From: Thermoleophilaceae bacterium
GTDB lineage: Bacteria; Actinomycetota; Thermoleophilia; Solirubrobacterales; Thermoleophilaceae
NCBI GenBank assembly: GCA_013813135.1
Contig: JACCSF010000131.1
Coordinates: 1 to 11,641, forward strand
DNA length: 11,641 nt
Direction: 5' to 3'
Numbering within the stretch: the first letter of the stretch is position 1; each line of letters opens with the position of its first letter. Below the pieces are notes generated by a model that ran no database searches, was not told the origin of the DNA, and saw only the letters and a list, made by a program, of their open reading frames with translations. Shown piece by piece: positions 4,716 to 11,641 of the stretch. The translations under genes were made by a program, and so were the position numbers.

Positions 4716-7700
4716 GTGGCGCACGCCCTCGACGTCGACGAGACGCTCATAGACACAGTCTGCTCGCGCCTTCGAAAGCATCTGAACGGAGACGACGCGA
4801 CCCGGGCGGAGGCCTTCGCCCGCCAGTACTACCGCTGGGTTTCGCAGGAGGACATCGCCGAGCGGCGCGACCTCGACCTGTACGGCGCCGCCCTCGCCCA
4901 CTTCGATCTGATCCGCCGGCGCGCGCCGGGCGACACCAAGGTCCGCATCTACAACCCCCAGTTCGAGGTGCACGGCTGGGAGTCGCCGCACACGACGGTG
5001 GAGATCGTGACGGACGACATGCCGTTCCTGATCGATTCGATCGGCATGGAGCTGAACCGGCGCGGCTTCGGCGTGCACCTGATCATCCACCCGGTCATCC
5101 AGGTGCGCCGCGACGGCGGGGGCCGCCTGCTCGAAGTGCTGCCCCACGGGGCCGACGCCGATGGCACGCTGGCGGAGTCCGTCATTCACCTCGAGGTGGC
5201 GCGCCAGACCGATCCGGCCGAGCTCGAGCAGCTCGAGGCCCACCTGGTGCGCGTGATCGACGAGGTGCGCGCGGCGGTGACCGACTGGCCCGAGATGCGC
5301 GCCCGGGTGCTCGACGTGGTCGCCGAGCTGGGCACGGACCCGCCGCCGCTGGAAGCCGACGAGGTCGCCGAGTCGAGGGCGTTCCTCGCCTGGCTCGAGG
5401 ACCACAACTTCGTCTTCCTCGGCTACCGCGAGTACGAGCTGTCCGGCGAGGCGGGCGAGCTCAGCCTCGTCTCGTTGCCCCACTCGGGGCTGGGCATCCT
5501 GCGCCAGGCCAGCGGCAACGAGAGCTCGCGCGGATTCGACAAGCTGCCGCCGGCCGTGCGCTCGCGGGCGCTCGAGCCGTACGTGCTCAACCTCACCAAG
5601 GCCAACTCGCGCGCGACGGTGCACCGGCCGGTGTACCTGGACTACGTGGGCGTCAAGCGATTCGACGCTGAGGGCAGGGTGATCGGGGAGCGGCGCTTCC
5701 TCGGCCTCTACACGCACACCGCCTACCAGGCCAGCCCGCGGGAGATACCGATGCTCAGGCGCAAGGTGGATGCCGCGATGAGGCGCGCGGCCTTTCCTGC
5801 CGGGAGCCACGACGAGAAGGCGCTGCTCGAGATCCTCGAGGGCTATCCGCGCGACGAGCTGTTTCAGATCTCGACCGATGACCTGTTCCGGATCAGCATC
5901 GGGATCCTCCACCTCGGGGCGCGCCAGCGGGTGCGGCTGTTCGTGCGCCGCGACACCTTCGATCGCTTCATCTCGTGCCTCGTCTACGTACCGCGCGACC
6001 GCTTCAACACCGAGAACCGGCGCCGGATCGAGCGCATCCTCACGCGGGCGGCCGGCGCGACCAGCGTCGACTACACCACCCGTGTCTCCGAGTCCGTGCT
6101 CGTGCGGCTGCATTTCCTGGCCTACGTGGAGCCCGGCACGCTTTCCGGGTTGGACGAGCGCAAGACCGAGACCCTGCTGGTCGCGGCCACCCGCTCGTGG
6201 GGGGACGACCTCGAGGAGGCGCTGCTCGACGAGCACGGCGAGGAGCGCGGCGCGGTGCTCTACCGCCGCTACGGCGAGGCCTTCCCGCCCGCCTATCGCG
6301 CCGACTGGGTGCCGCGCTCGGCGGTGGCCGACATCAGCCGCATCGAGGAGCTGGACGAGCCGGACGACCTCTCGCTGCGCCTCTACCGCCCGCTCGAGGG
6401 TCCCGGGGGCGCGCTGCGCGCGAAGGTCTTCCGGGCGGGGCCGCCGCTGGCGCTCTCCGACCTGCTGCCGCTGTTCGAGGACATGGGCGTGGAGGTGGCG
6501 GACGAGCGCCCCTATGCGATCGGCCCGCGCGACCGCGAGGGCGTGTGGATCTACGACTTCGGCCTGACCTACTCCGGAGACGACGAGCTCGAGACGGATC
6601 GCATCAGGGACGCGTTCCAGAACGCGTTCATCCGAGCCTGGCGCGGCGACACCGAGAGCGACGGCTACAACCGGCTGGTGCTGCGCGCCGGGCTGACCTG
6701 GCGCGAGGCCACGGTGCTGCGCGCGATCGGCCGGTACCTGCGTCAGGCCGGCACCACGTTCAGCGACCGCTACGTGGAGCAGGCGCTCGTCGGTCACCCG
6801 CGGGTGGCCCGCCTGCTCGTCGACCTGGTGCTCGCGCGCTTCGACCCGCAGGCGGCCGACTCCGAGGAGGCCGACCGACTGGTCCAGAGCATCGAGGAGC
6901 AGATCGACGCGGTCGAGAGCCTCGACCAGGACCGCATCCTGCGCAGCTTCCTGGGCGTCCTGCGGGCCACGCTGCGGACCAACTTCTTCCAGCGCGCCGC
7001 CGACGGTACGCGCAAGCCCTACCTGTCGTTCAAGCTCGACCCCGAGCAGCTCCCGTGGCTGCCCCTGCCGCGACCGCGCTTCGAGATCTTCGTGTACTCG
7101 CCGCGCACCGAGGGCGTGCACCTGCGCGGCGGCAAGGTGGCGCGCGGAGGGATCCGCTGGTCGGACCGGCGCGAGGACTTCCGCACCGAGGTGCTCGGGC
7201 TGATGAAGGCGCAGATGGTCAAGAACGCGGTGATCGTGCCGGTGGGCGCCAAGGGCGGCTTCGTGGTGAAGCGGCCGCCGCCGGGCGACGACCGCGACGA
7301 GCTGGTGGCCGAGGGCGAGGCGTGCTACCGGATCTTCATCAGCGGGATGCTCGACCTCACCGACAACATCGCCGGCCAGGAGATCGAACCGCCGCCCGAC
7401 GTCGTGCGCTACGACGAGGACGACCCCTACCTCGTGGTCGCCGCCGACAAGGGCACGGCGTCGCTCTCGGACGTGGCCAACGGCGTCGCCGGCGAGTACG
7501 GCTTCTGGCTCGGCGACGCGTTCGCCTCTGGCGGCTCCAGCGGCTACGACCACAAGCAGATGGGCATCACCGCCCGCGGCGCCTGGGAGTCGGTGAAACG
7601 CCACTTCCGCGAGCGCGGGCACGACGTCGACGAGCAGGACTTCACGGTCGTCGGCATCGGCGACATGTCGGGCGACGTCTTCGGCAACGGGATGCTGCTG

Positions 7701-9548
7701 TCGAAGCGCATCCGGCTGATCGGCGCCTTTGATCACCGGCACGTCTTTCTCGACCCCGACCCCGATGCGGCCCGCGGCTGGGACGAGCGCCGGCGCCTGT
7801 TCGAGCTCAAGCGCTCGTCCTGGGCCGACTACGACCGCGAGCTGATCTCCCAGGGCGGCGGCCTGTTCTCGCGCGCGGCAAAGTCGATCCCGCTATCGCC
7901 GCAGATCCGCGCGGCGCTCGACGTGCGCGACGAGGCGCTCGCCCCCAACGACCTGATCCGCGCGCTGCTGCGGGCGCCGGTCGACCTGCTCTGGAACGGC
8001 GGAATCGGCACCTACGTGAAGGCGAAGGCCGAGTCGCACGCCGACGCCGGGGACAAGGCCAACGACGCCGTGCGCGTCGACGGCGCCGAGCTGCGCTGCC
8101 ACGTGGTGAGCGAGGGCGGCAACCTCGGCCTGACCCAGCGCGCCCGCATCGAGTACGCGCGCGGCGGCGGCCGCATCAACACGGACGCGATCGACAACTC
8201 GGCCGGCGTGGAAACCTCCGACCGCGAGGTGAACATCAAGGTCCTGCTCGACCAGGCCGTGGCAGGCGGCGACCTGACCCGAAAGCAGCGCGACGAACTG
8301 CTCGTGGAGATGACGCCGGCCGTGGCCGAGCTGGTGCTGACCGACAACTACGAGCAGACCGAGACGCTCTCGCTGGCGGAGGCTCAGGCGGCCGGGATGG
8401 TCGACGTCCACACCCGGTTCCTCGAAGCGCTCGAGCATTCGCGCAAGCTCGATCGCGAGCTGGAGGCGCTGCCGAGCGGCGAGGAGCTGGCGGAGCGCAG
8501 CCGTGAGGACCGCGGGCTGACGCGTCCGGAGCTGGCGGTCGCGCTGGCCTACAGCAAGATCGACCTCTACGCGGAGCTGCTCGACTCCGATGTCCCGGAG
8601 GACCCGCACCTGTCGGTCGAGCTCGACCGCTACTTCCCGGCGCCGCTGCCCGAGCGCTTCGCCGACCAGATCCGCGGCCACCGGCTGAGGCGCGAGATCA
8701 TCGCGACGCAGGTGATCAACAACATGGAGCACGGCGGCGGCATCACGTTCCCCTTCCGGCTGCACGAGGAGAGCGGGGCGCCGGCCTCGGAGATCGCGCG
8801 GGCCTACGCCGCTGCGCGGGACATCTTCGGGATGCGCGCGCAGTGGGCCGAAATCGAGGCGCTCGACAACAAGGTGGCCGCCGAAATGCAGGTGCAGCTG
8901 CTGCTCGAGGGGCGCAGGCTGGTCGAGCGCGGGTCGCGCTGGCTGCTCGCCCACCGCAGCCGTCCGCTCGACATCGGCGCGACCGTGCATTTCTTCTCTC
9001 CGGGAGCGGCCGCGCTCGCGAAGTCGATCCAGCGTCTGCTCGGCCCCTCGGACGTCGAGCCGCTGATGGTCCAGGCTGACGAGTTCGAGCAGGCGGGGGT
9101 GCCGCCCGGGCTGGCCAGCCGCGTGGCGAGCATGGCGACCATGTTCTCCACCTTCGACATCGTCGAGGTGGCCACGGATACCGGCCTCGAGGTGGCGGAG
9201 GTGGCCGCCGTGCACTTCCGGCTCGGCGAGCGCCTCGAGCTGCACTGGCTGCGCGACCGGATCGTGGCTCTCCCCCGCGACGATCGCTGGCGCGCGCGGG
9301 CGCGCGCCGCGCTACGCGACGACCTCTACAGCCTGCACCGCAGCCTCACGGCCGAGGTGCTGCGCGACACCGAGCCCGGGGGCTCGGCGAGCGGGCGAGT
9401 CGAGGCCTGGGTGGAGCGCAACCCGGCGTCGGAGCGATGCCTCCAGACGCTGGCGGAGATCCGCGTGGGACACGTGTTCGACACGACCACGCTGCCGGTG
9501 GCCGTGCGCGAGGTGCGCAACATGCTCCTGGCGGGCGCGCGCTCCTAG
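4716..9548 (+). CDS. large NAD-specific glutamate dehydrogenase (Bac_GDH / L-GDH type)
   Basis: The 1,610-residue product has the full length of the large NAD-dependent glutamate dehydrogenases, which oxidise L-glutamate to 2-oxoglutarate and ammonium in the cytoplasm. The N-terminal half holds the ACT-like regulatory regions typical of the family (e.g. MPFLIDSIGMELNRRGFGVHL). The catalytic region is intact: GGIRWSDRREDFR (811-823), MKAQMVKNAVIVPVGAKGGF (830-849) with Lys836 and Lys846 at the glutamate-binding/catalytic positions, the dinucleotide loop GIGDMSGDVFGNG (980-992), NGGIGTYVKA from 1094 and EGGNLGLTQRARIEYA from 1133. A C-terminal helical region follows. The start is GTG 4716. In mycobacteria the homologous enzyme is inhibited by the FHA protein GarA; no garA is in this window. 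The gene converges with the DUF2277 gene, 14 bases apart. Confidence 0.97.
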   Translation: MAHALDVDETLIDTVCSRLRKHLNGDDATRAEAFARQYYRWVSQEDIAERRDLDLYGAALAHFDLIRRRAPGDTKVRIYNPQFEVHGWESPHTTVEIVTDDMPFLIDSIGMELNRRGFGVHLIIHPVIQVRRDGGGRLLEVLPHGADADGTLAESVIHLEVARQTDPAELEQLEAHLVRVIDEVRAAVTDWPEMRARVLDVVAELGTDPPPLEADEVAESRAFLAWLEDHNFVFLGYREYELSGEAGELSLVSLPHSGLGILRQASGNESSRGFDKLPPAVRSRALEPYVLNLTKANSRATVHRPVYLDYVGVKRFDAEGRVIGERRFLGLYTHTAYQASPREIPMLRRKVDAAMRRAAFPAGSHDEKALLEILEGYPRDELFQISTDDLFRISIGILHLGARQRVRLFVRRDTFDRFISCLVYVPRDRFNTENRRRIERILTRAAGATSVDYTTRVSESVLVRLHFLAYVEPGTLSGLDERKTETLLVAATRSWGDDLEEALLDEHGEERGAVLYRRYGEAFPPAYRADWVPRSAVADISRIEELDEPDDLSLRLYRPLEGPGGALRAKVFRAGPPLALSDLLPLFEDMGVEVADERPYAIGPRDREGVWIYDFGLTYSGDDELETDRIRDAFQNAFIRAWRGDTESDGYNRLVLRAGLTWREATVLRAIGRYLRQAGTTFSDRYVEQALVGHPRVARLLVDLVLARFDPQAADSEEADRLVQSIEEQIDAVESLDQDRILRSFLGVLRATLRTNFFQRAADGTRKPYLSFKLDPEQLPWLPLPRPRFEIFVYSPRTEGVHLRGGKVARGGIRWSDRREDFRTEVLGLMKAQMVKNAVIVPVGAKGGFVVKRPPPGDDRDELVAEGEACYRIFISGMLDLTDNIAGQEIEPPPDVVRYDEDDPYLVVAADKGTASLSDVANGVAGEYGFWLGDAFASGGSSGYDHKQMGITARGAWESVKRHFRERGHDVDEQDFTVVGIGDMSGDVFGNGMLLSKRIRLIGAFDHRHVFLDPDPDAARGWDERRRLFELKRSSWADYDRELISQGGGLFSRAAKSIPLSPQIRAALDVRDEALAPNDLIRALLRAPVDLLWNGGIGTYVKAKAESHADAGDKANDAVRVDGAELRCHVVSEGGNLGLTQRARIEYARGGGRINTDAIDNSAGVETSDREVNIKVLLDQAVAGGDLTRKQRDELLVEMTPAVAELVLTDNYEQTETLSLAEAQAAGMVDVHTRFLEALEHSRKLDRELEALPSGEELAERSREDRGLTRPELAVALAYSKIDLYAELLDSDVPEDPHLSVELDRYFPAPLPERFADQIRGHRLRREIIATQVINNMEHGGGITFPFRLHEESGAPASEIARAYAAARDIFGMRAQWAEIEALDNKVAAEMQVQLLLEGRRLVERGSRWLLAHRSRPLDIGATVHFFSPGAAALAKSIQRLLGPSDVEPLMVQADEFEQAGVPPGLASRVASMATMFSTFDIVEVATDTGLEVAEVAAVHFRLGERLELHWLRDRIVALPRDDRWRARARAALRDDLYSLHRSLTAEVLRDTEPGGSASGRVEAWVERNPASERCLQTLAEIRVGHVFDTTTLPVAVREVRNMLLAGARS

Positions 9549-9562
9549 GCGGCGTCGCGTTC

Positions 9563-9832
9563 CTAGGCCGCGTAGCGGTCCGCCGCGCGGGCGCGGGCCT
9601 TGGCGGTTTCCGCCTCGCGGTCCTTCGGCGGGGCGTTGGTGACCAGCTCGGCCAGCAGCTGCGACGAGATCTCGGCCACGGAATCCACGGCGCGCTCGAA
9701 CGCCTCCTCGTTGGCCTGTGACGGCTTGGAGAAACCGCTGATCTTGCGCACGTACTGCAGCGCGGCTGAACGCACCTCGTCCTCGGTGGCGGGCGGCTCG
9801 AAGTTGTAGAGGGTGCGGATGTTGCGGCACAT
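9563..9832 (-). CDS. DUF2277 family protein
   Basis: The 89-residue product begins MCRNIRTLYNFEPPAT and continues ALQYVRKISGF and APPKDRE, the hallmark sequence of DUF2277, a small soluble family of unknown function. The start is ATG 9832 because the family begins MCRNI; an in-frame GTG at 9853 would add seven residues with no family support. There is no Shine-Dalgarno. TAGCCT lies seven bases upstream on the minus strand, matching a leaderless promoter. The gene is divergent from tldD (49-base gap between starts) and convergent with the glutamate dehydrogenase. The conserved Cys at position 2 is present. Confidence 0.93.
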   Translation of the reverse strand: MCRNIRTLYNFEPPATEDEVRSAALQYVRKISGFSKPSQANEEAFERAVDSVAEISSQLLAELVTNAPPKDREAETAKARARAADRYAA

Positions 9833-9839
9833 ACGGCGG

Positions 9840-9845
9840 AGGCTA
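9840..9845 (-). promoter_or_regulatory. candidate -10 box of a leaderless promoter for the DUF2277 gene
   Basis: TAGCCT on the minus strand is seven bases upstream of the ATG at 9832, the spacing expected when transcription starts at the start codon. The sequence between them has no Shine-Dalgarno. No clear -35 box is seen. Confidence 0.35.
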
Positions 9846-9872
9846 CTGACCACTCAGGCCTCGCGATAGGCT
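9845..9872 (+). promoter_or_regulatory. candidate promoter for tldD
   Basis: ACTGAC (9845-9850) resembles a -35 box and TAGGCT (9867-9872) a -10 box, with a 16-base spacer. The -10 box ends nine bases before the GTG at 9882, giving a very short or no leader. The -35 region shares bases with the candidate -10 box of the divergent DUF2277 gene, so the two promoters may interfere. Confidence 0.4.
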
Positions 9873-9881
9873 GGCGCGCGG

Positions 9882-11318
9882 GTGCGTGACCTCCTCCAGG
9901 ATTTGATGGACGCCGCTGCAACGCGGGCGCAATACGCGGATGCGCGGTTCGTCCGCACGCAGTCCGAGTGGCTGTCCACGCGCAACGGCGCCGTCGACCA
10001 GGTCGACTCGCAGGATTCCGAGGGCATCGGCGTGCGCGTCAGGGTCGGCGGCTCGTGGGGCTTCGCTGCGGTGCGCGGCATGCACAAGGCGAGCGCGGAG
10101 GCGGCGCTCGAACGCGCGCTGGCCGTGGCCGCCGCCCAGCCCCCTTCGCGCGGTGCCGCGCTGGCCGAGGAGCCGCCCGCCCTCGGCACCTACGAGAGCC
10201 CGGCGGAACGCGATCCGTTCGAGGTGCCGCTGGAGGACAAGCTCGCCGTGCTGGGGGCGGCCGACGCCGGCCTGCGCACCGAGCCCGAGGTGGCCGTCAC
10301 GTTGGCGCGCTTTCAGGCCGTGCGCGTGCACAAGCTGTTCGCCTCCACCCAGGGCGCGCTCTGCGAGCAGGTGCTCACCGAGTGCGGCGGCGGCCTGGCG
10401 GCCGTCGCGGTGAACGGCGAGGAGAGCCAGATCCGCTCGTTCCCCACATCGCACGGCGGCCACATGGAGCAGGCCGGCTACGAGCGCTTCATCACGCTCG
10501 ACCTGGCCGGCGAGGCCCCGCGGGTGTCCGCGGAGGCGGTGGCGCTGCTGGGCGCGCCCGCATGCCCGTCCCGATGCACCACCCTGATCCTGGCCGGCGA
10601 GCAGCTCGGAGCCCAGCTGCACGAATCCGTCGGCCACGCCGTGGAGCTCGATCGCGTGCTCGGCCGCGAGGCCTCCTACGCCGGCACCAGCTTCGTTCCC
10701 GCCGACGCGATCGGCTCGCTGCGCTTCGGCTCAGAGCACGTGAACGTCACGGCCGACGCCACCCACCCGGGCGGCCTCGGCAGCTACCGCTGGGACGACG
10801 AGGGCGTTGAGGGCCGGACGATGCCGATCGTCCGCGAGGGCGTGCTGGCGGGCTTTCTCTCCTCGCGCGAGACGGCGGCCGAGATCGGCCTCGACCGCTC
10901 CGGCGGCTGCATGCGAGCCGATGGCTTCGCGCGCCAGCCGATCGTGCGGATGACGAACGTCAGCCTCGAGCCGGGCGACGCCGGCACGCTCGCGGACCTG
11001 GTCGCCGACACCGAGAGCGGGCTGCTGATCGACACGAACCGCTCGTGGTCGATCGACGACCGCCGCCTGCACTTCCAGTTCGAGGGCGAGGCGGGCTGGG
11101 AGATCAAGAACGGCGAGGTTGGGCGGCTGGTGCGCAACCCCAGCTACGCGGGCGTGACGCCGCGGTTCTGGGCGGCCTGCGACGCGGTTTGCGGCGCTTC
11201 CGAGTGGCAGCTGAACGCGCTGCTCGACTGCGGCAAGGGCGAACCGGGCCAGACGATGCACGTCTCGCATGGCTCCTCGCCGGCGCGCTTCCGCGGTGTG
11301 GAGGTAGGGGTCGCTTGA
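9882..11318 (+). CDS. tldD: TldD-type zinc metalloprotease
   Basis: The 478-residue product matches TldD in length. TldD and TldE form a heterodimeric cytoplasmic metalloprotease that trims peptides, for example the microcin B17 leader and CcdA in E. coli. The zinc site is intact: HESVGH (His247, Glu248, His252) forms the HExxxH motif, and Cys450 in LLDCGKGEPGQ is the expected third ligand. Other family blocks: VDSQDSEGIGVRV near the N-terminus, GTSFVPADAIG, WDDEGVEGR and SSRETAAEIG. The start is GTG 9882 with no Shine-Dalgarno, consistent with a leaderless or near-leaderless transcript; the next ATG (9906) would cut the first helix. Its stop overlaps the start of the tldE-like gene. Confidence 0.95.
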   Translation: MRDLLQDLMDAAATRAQYADARFVRTQSEWLSTRNGAVDQVDSQDSEGIGVRVRVGGSWGFAAVRGMHKASAEAALERALAVAAAQPPSRGAALAEEPPALGTYESPAERDPFEVPLEDKLAVLGAADAGLRTEPEVAVTLARFQAVRVHKLFASTQGALCEQVLTECGGGLAAVAVNGEESQIRSFPTSHGGHMEQAGYERFITLDLAGEAPRVSAEAVALLGAPACPSRCTTLILAGEQLGAQLHESVGHAVELDRVLGREASYAGTSFVPADAIGSLRFGSEHVNVTADATHPGGLGSYRWDDEGVEGRTMPIVREGVLAGFLSSRETAAEIGLDRSGGCMRADGFARQPIVRMTNVSLEPGDAGTLADLVADTESGLLIDTNRSWSIDDRRLHFQFEGEAGWEIKNGEVGRLVRNPSYAGVTPRFWAACDAVCGASEWQLNALLDCGKGEPGQTMHVSHGSSPARFRGVEVGVA

Positions 11319-11641
11319 ATGCCCTTGACGTGGCTGAGTCGGCGGTTGCCGCCGCCTCAGCGGACGACGTGCTGGCCCACGTGACCCACGAGCGCTCGCT
11401 GCTGCTGCGCTTCGCCGGCAACCGGCCCACCCAGGCCACGGCCGTCGACGACATGAGTGTCGAGCTGGCCGTGCTCGTGGACGGTCATCTCGGGCGCGCG
11501 ACCACCAACGAGACCGATGCCGAGTCGCTGAGCGCCTGCGCCGGCCGCGCGCGGGTCGCCGCGGAGGCGGCGGCGGCCACCGCCGCCCCCACCACCCACC
11601 CCGGCTTTCCGCCTTCGCCCGTGCCCCGCGCGCACCAGGGG
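11315..11641 (+). CDS. tldE: TldE/PmbA-like subunit, 3' end outside window
   Basis: A TTG at 11315 overlaps the tldD TGA (TTGA), and its frame is open to the window edge (109 codons). The product MNALDVAESAVAAASADDVL... includes LLLRFAGNRPTQATAVDD, a VLVDGHLGRATTNETD strand pair and PGFPPSP, all matching the N-terminal region of TldD/PmbA-family proteins. In tandem pairs of this family the partner lacking HExxxH is TldE; the part that would show this lies beyond the window. A purine-rich TAGGGG stands four bases before the TTG. An ATG at 11319 opens a different frame and is not the start. Confidence 0.85.
   Translation, partial: MNALDVAESAVAAASADDVLAHVTHERSLLLRFAGNRPTQATAVDDMSVELAVLVDGHLGRATTNETDAESLSACAGRARVAAEAAAATAAPTTHPGFPPSPVPRAHQG

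Noticed and set aside
5975..7732. 585-codon plus-strand frame inside the dehydrogenase
   Set aside because: A +1-type shadow: Arg/Ala/Gly-rich, no domain, while the dehydrogenase frame is conserved throughout.
4674..7742. 1,022-codon open frame on the minus strand
   Set aside because: It lies antisense to the glutamate dehydrogenase, whose catalytic motifs are intact. The product is a His/Val/Arg/Ala-rich string with no domain, typical of a GC-rich shadow frame.
7893..9245. 450-codon minus-strand frame
   Set aside because: Antisense to the C-terminal part of the glutamate dehydrogenase, with low-complexity shadow composition and no motif.
9843..10637. 264-codon minus-strand frame over tldD
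   Set aside because: Antisense to the N-terminal half of tldD, with no recognisable domain and a typical shadow composition.

Overview
The window is a GC-rich, gene-dense stretch of bacterial chromosome. Heavy G/C at third codon positions, frequent GTG/TTG starts, candidate leaderless promoters, a ~1,600-residue NAD-specific glutamate dehydrogenase and a YbdK-type carboxylate-amine ligase all point to a high-GC actinobacterium. My guess is the Thermoleophilia/Solirubrobacterales, but nothing in the sequence proves that lineage. I see no rRNA, tRNA, CRISPR array, insertion sequence or prophage.

Layout. (1) Positions 2-1150 (+) hold the 3' part of an open frame that enters from outside the window. 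It starts with an alpha-2-macroglobulin thioester motif (CLEQ) and then switches to a CapA/poly-gamma-glutamate-type metallophosphatase domain. (2) Positions 1289-2467 (+) encode a glutamate-cysteine-ligase-type carboxylate-amine ligase, with a 12-codon leader ORF overlapping its start. (3) On the minus strand, convergent with it, lie a two-domain VOC (glyoxalase/extradiol dioxygenase) protein (4027-3125) and an NmrA/SDR oxidoreductase (3101-2457). The SDR gene appears to have lost about 65-70 residues in frame from its Rossmann fold. (4) On the plus strand, a small Arg-rich ORF (4184-4378) overlaps a 103-residue unknown protein (4375-4686) by ATGA. The large NAD-glutamate dehydrogenase (4716-9548) follows 29 bases later. 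(5) A DUF2277 protein (9832-9563, minus) converges with the dehydrogenase and diverges from a TldD/TldE protease pair (9882-11318, then 11315 to the window edge). The tldE-like gene starts at a TTG that overlaps the tldD stop.

How the genes relate. Most are housekeeping: glutamate catabolism by the dehydrogenase, peptide maturation or proteolysis by TldD/TldE, and redox or aromatic chemistry by the VOC/SDR pair. CapA-like, carboxylate-amine ligase and glutamate dehydrogenase genes all relate to glutamate or gamma-glutamyl chemistry, but adjacency alone does not show a shared pathway. I found no convincing new multi-gene system. The two strongest oddities are the A2M-CapA junction and the internally deleted SDR gene. 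Next is the small ATGA-coupled ORF pair upstream of the dehydrogenase.
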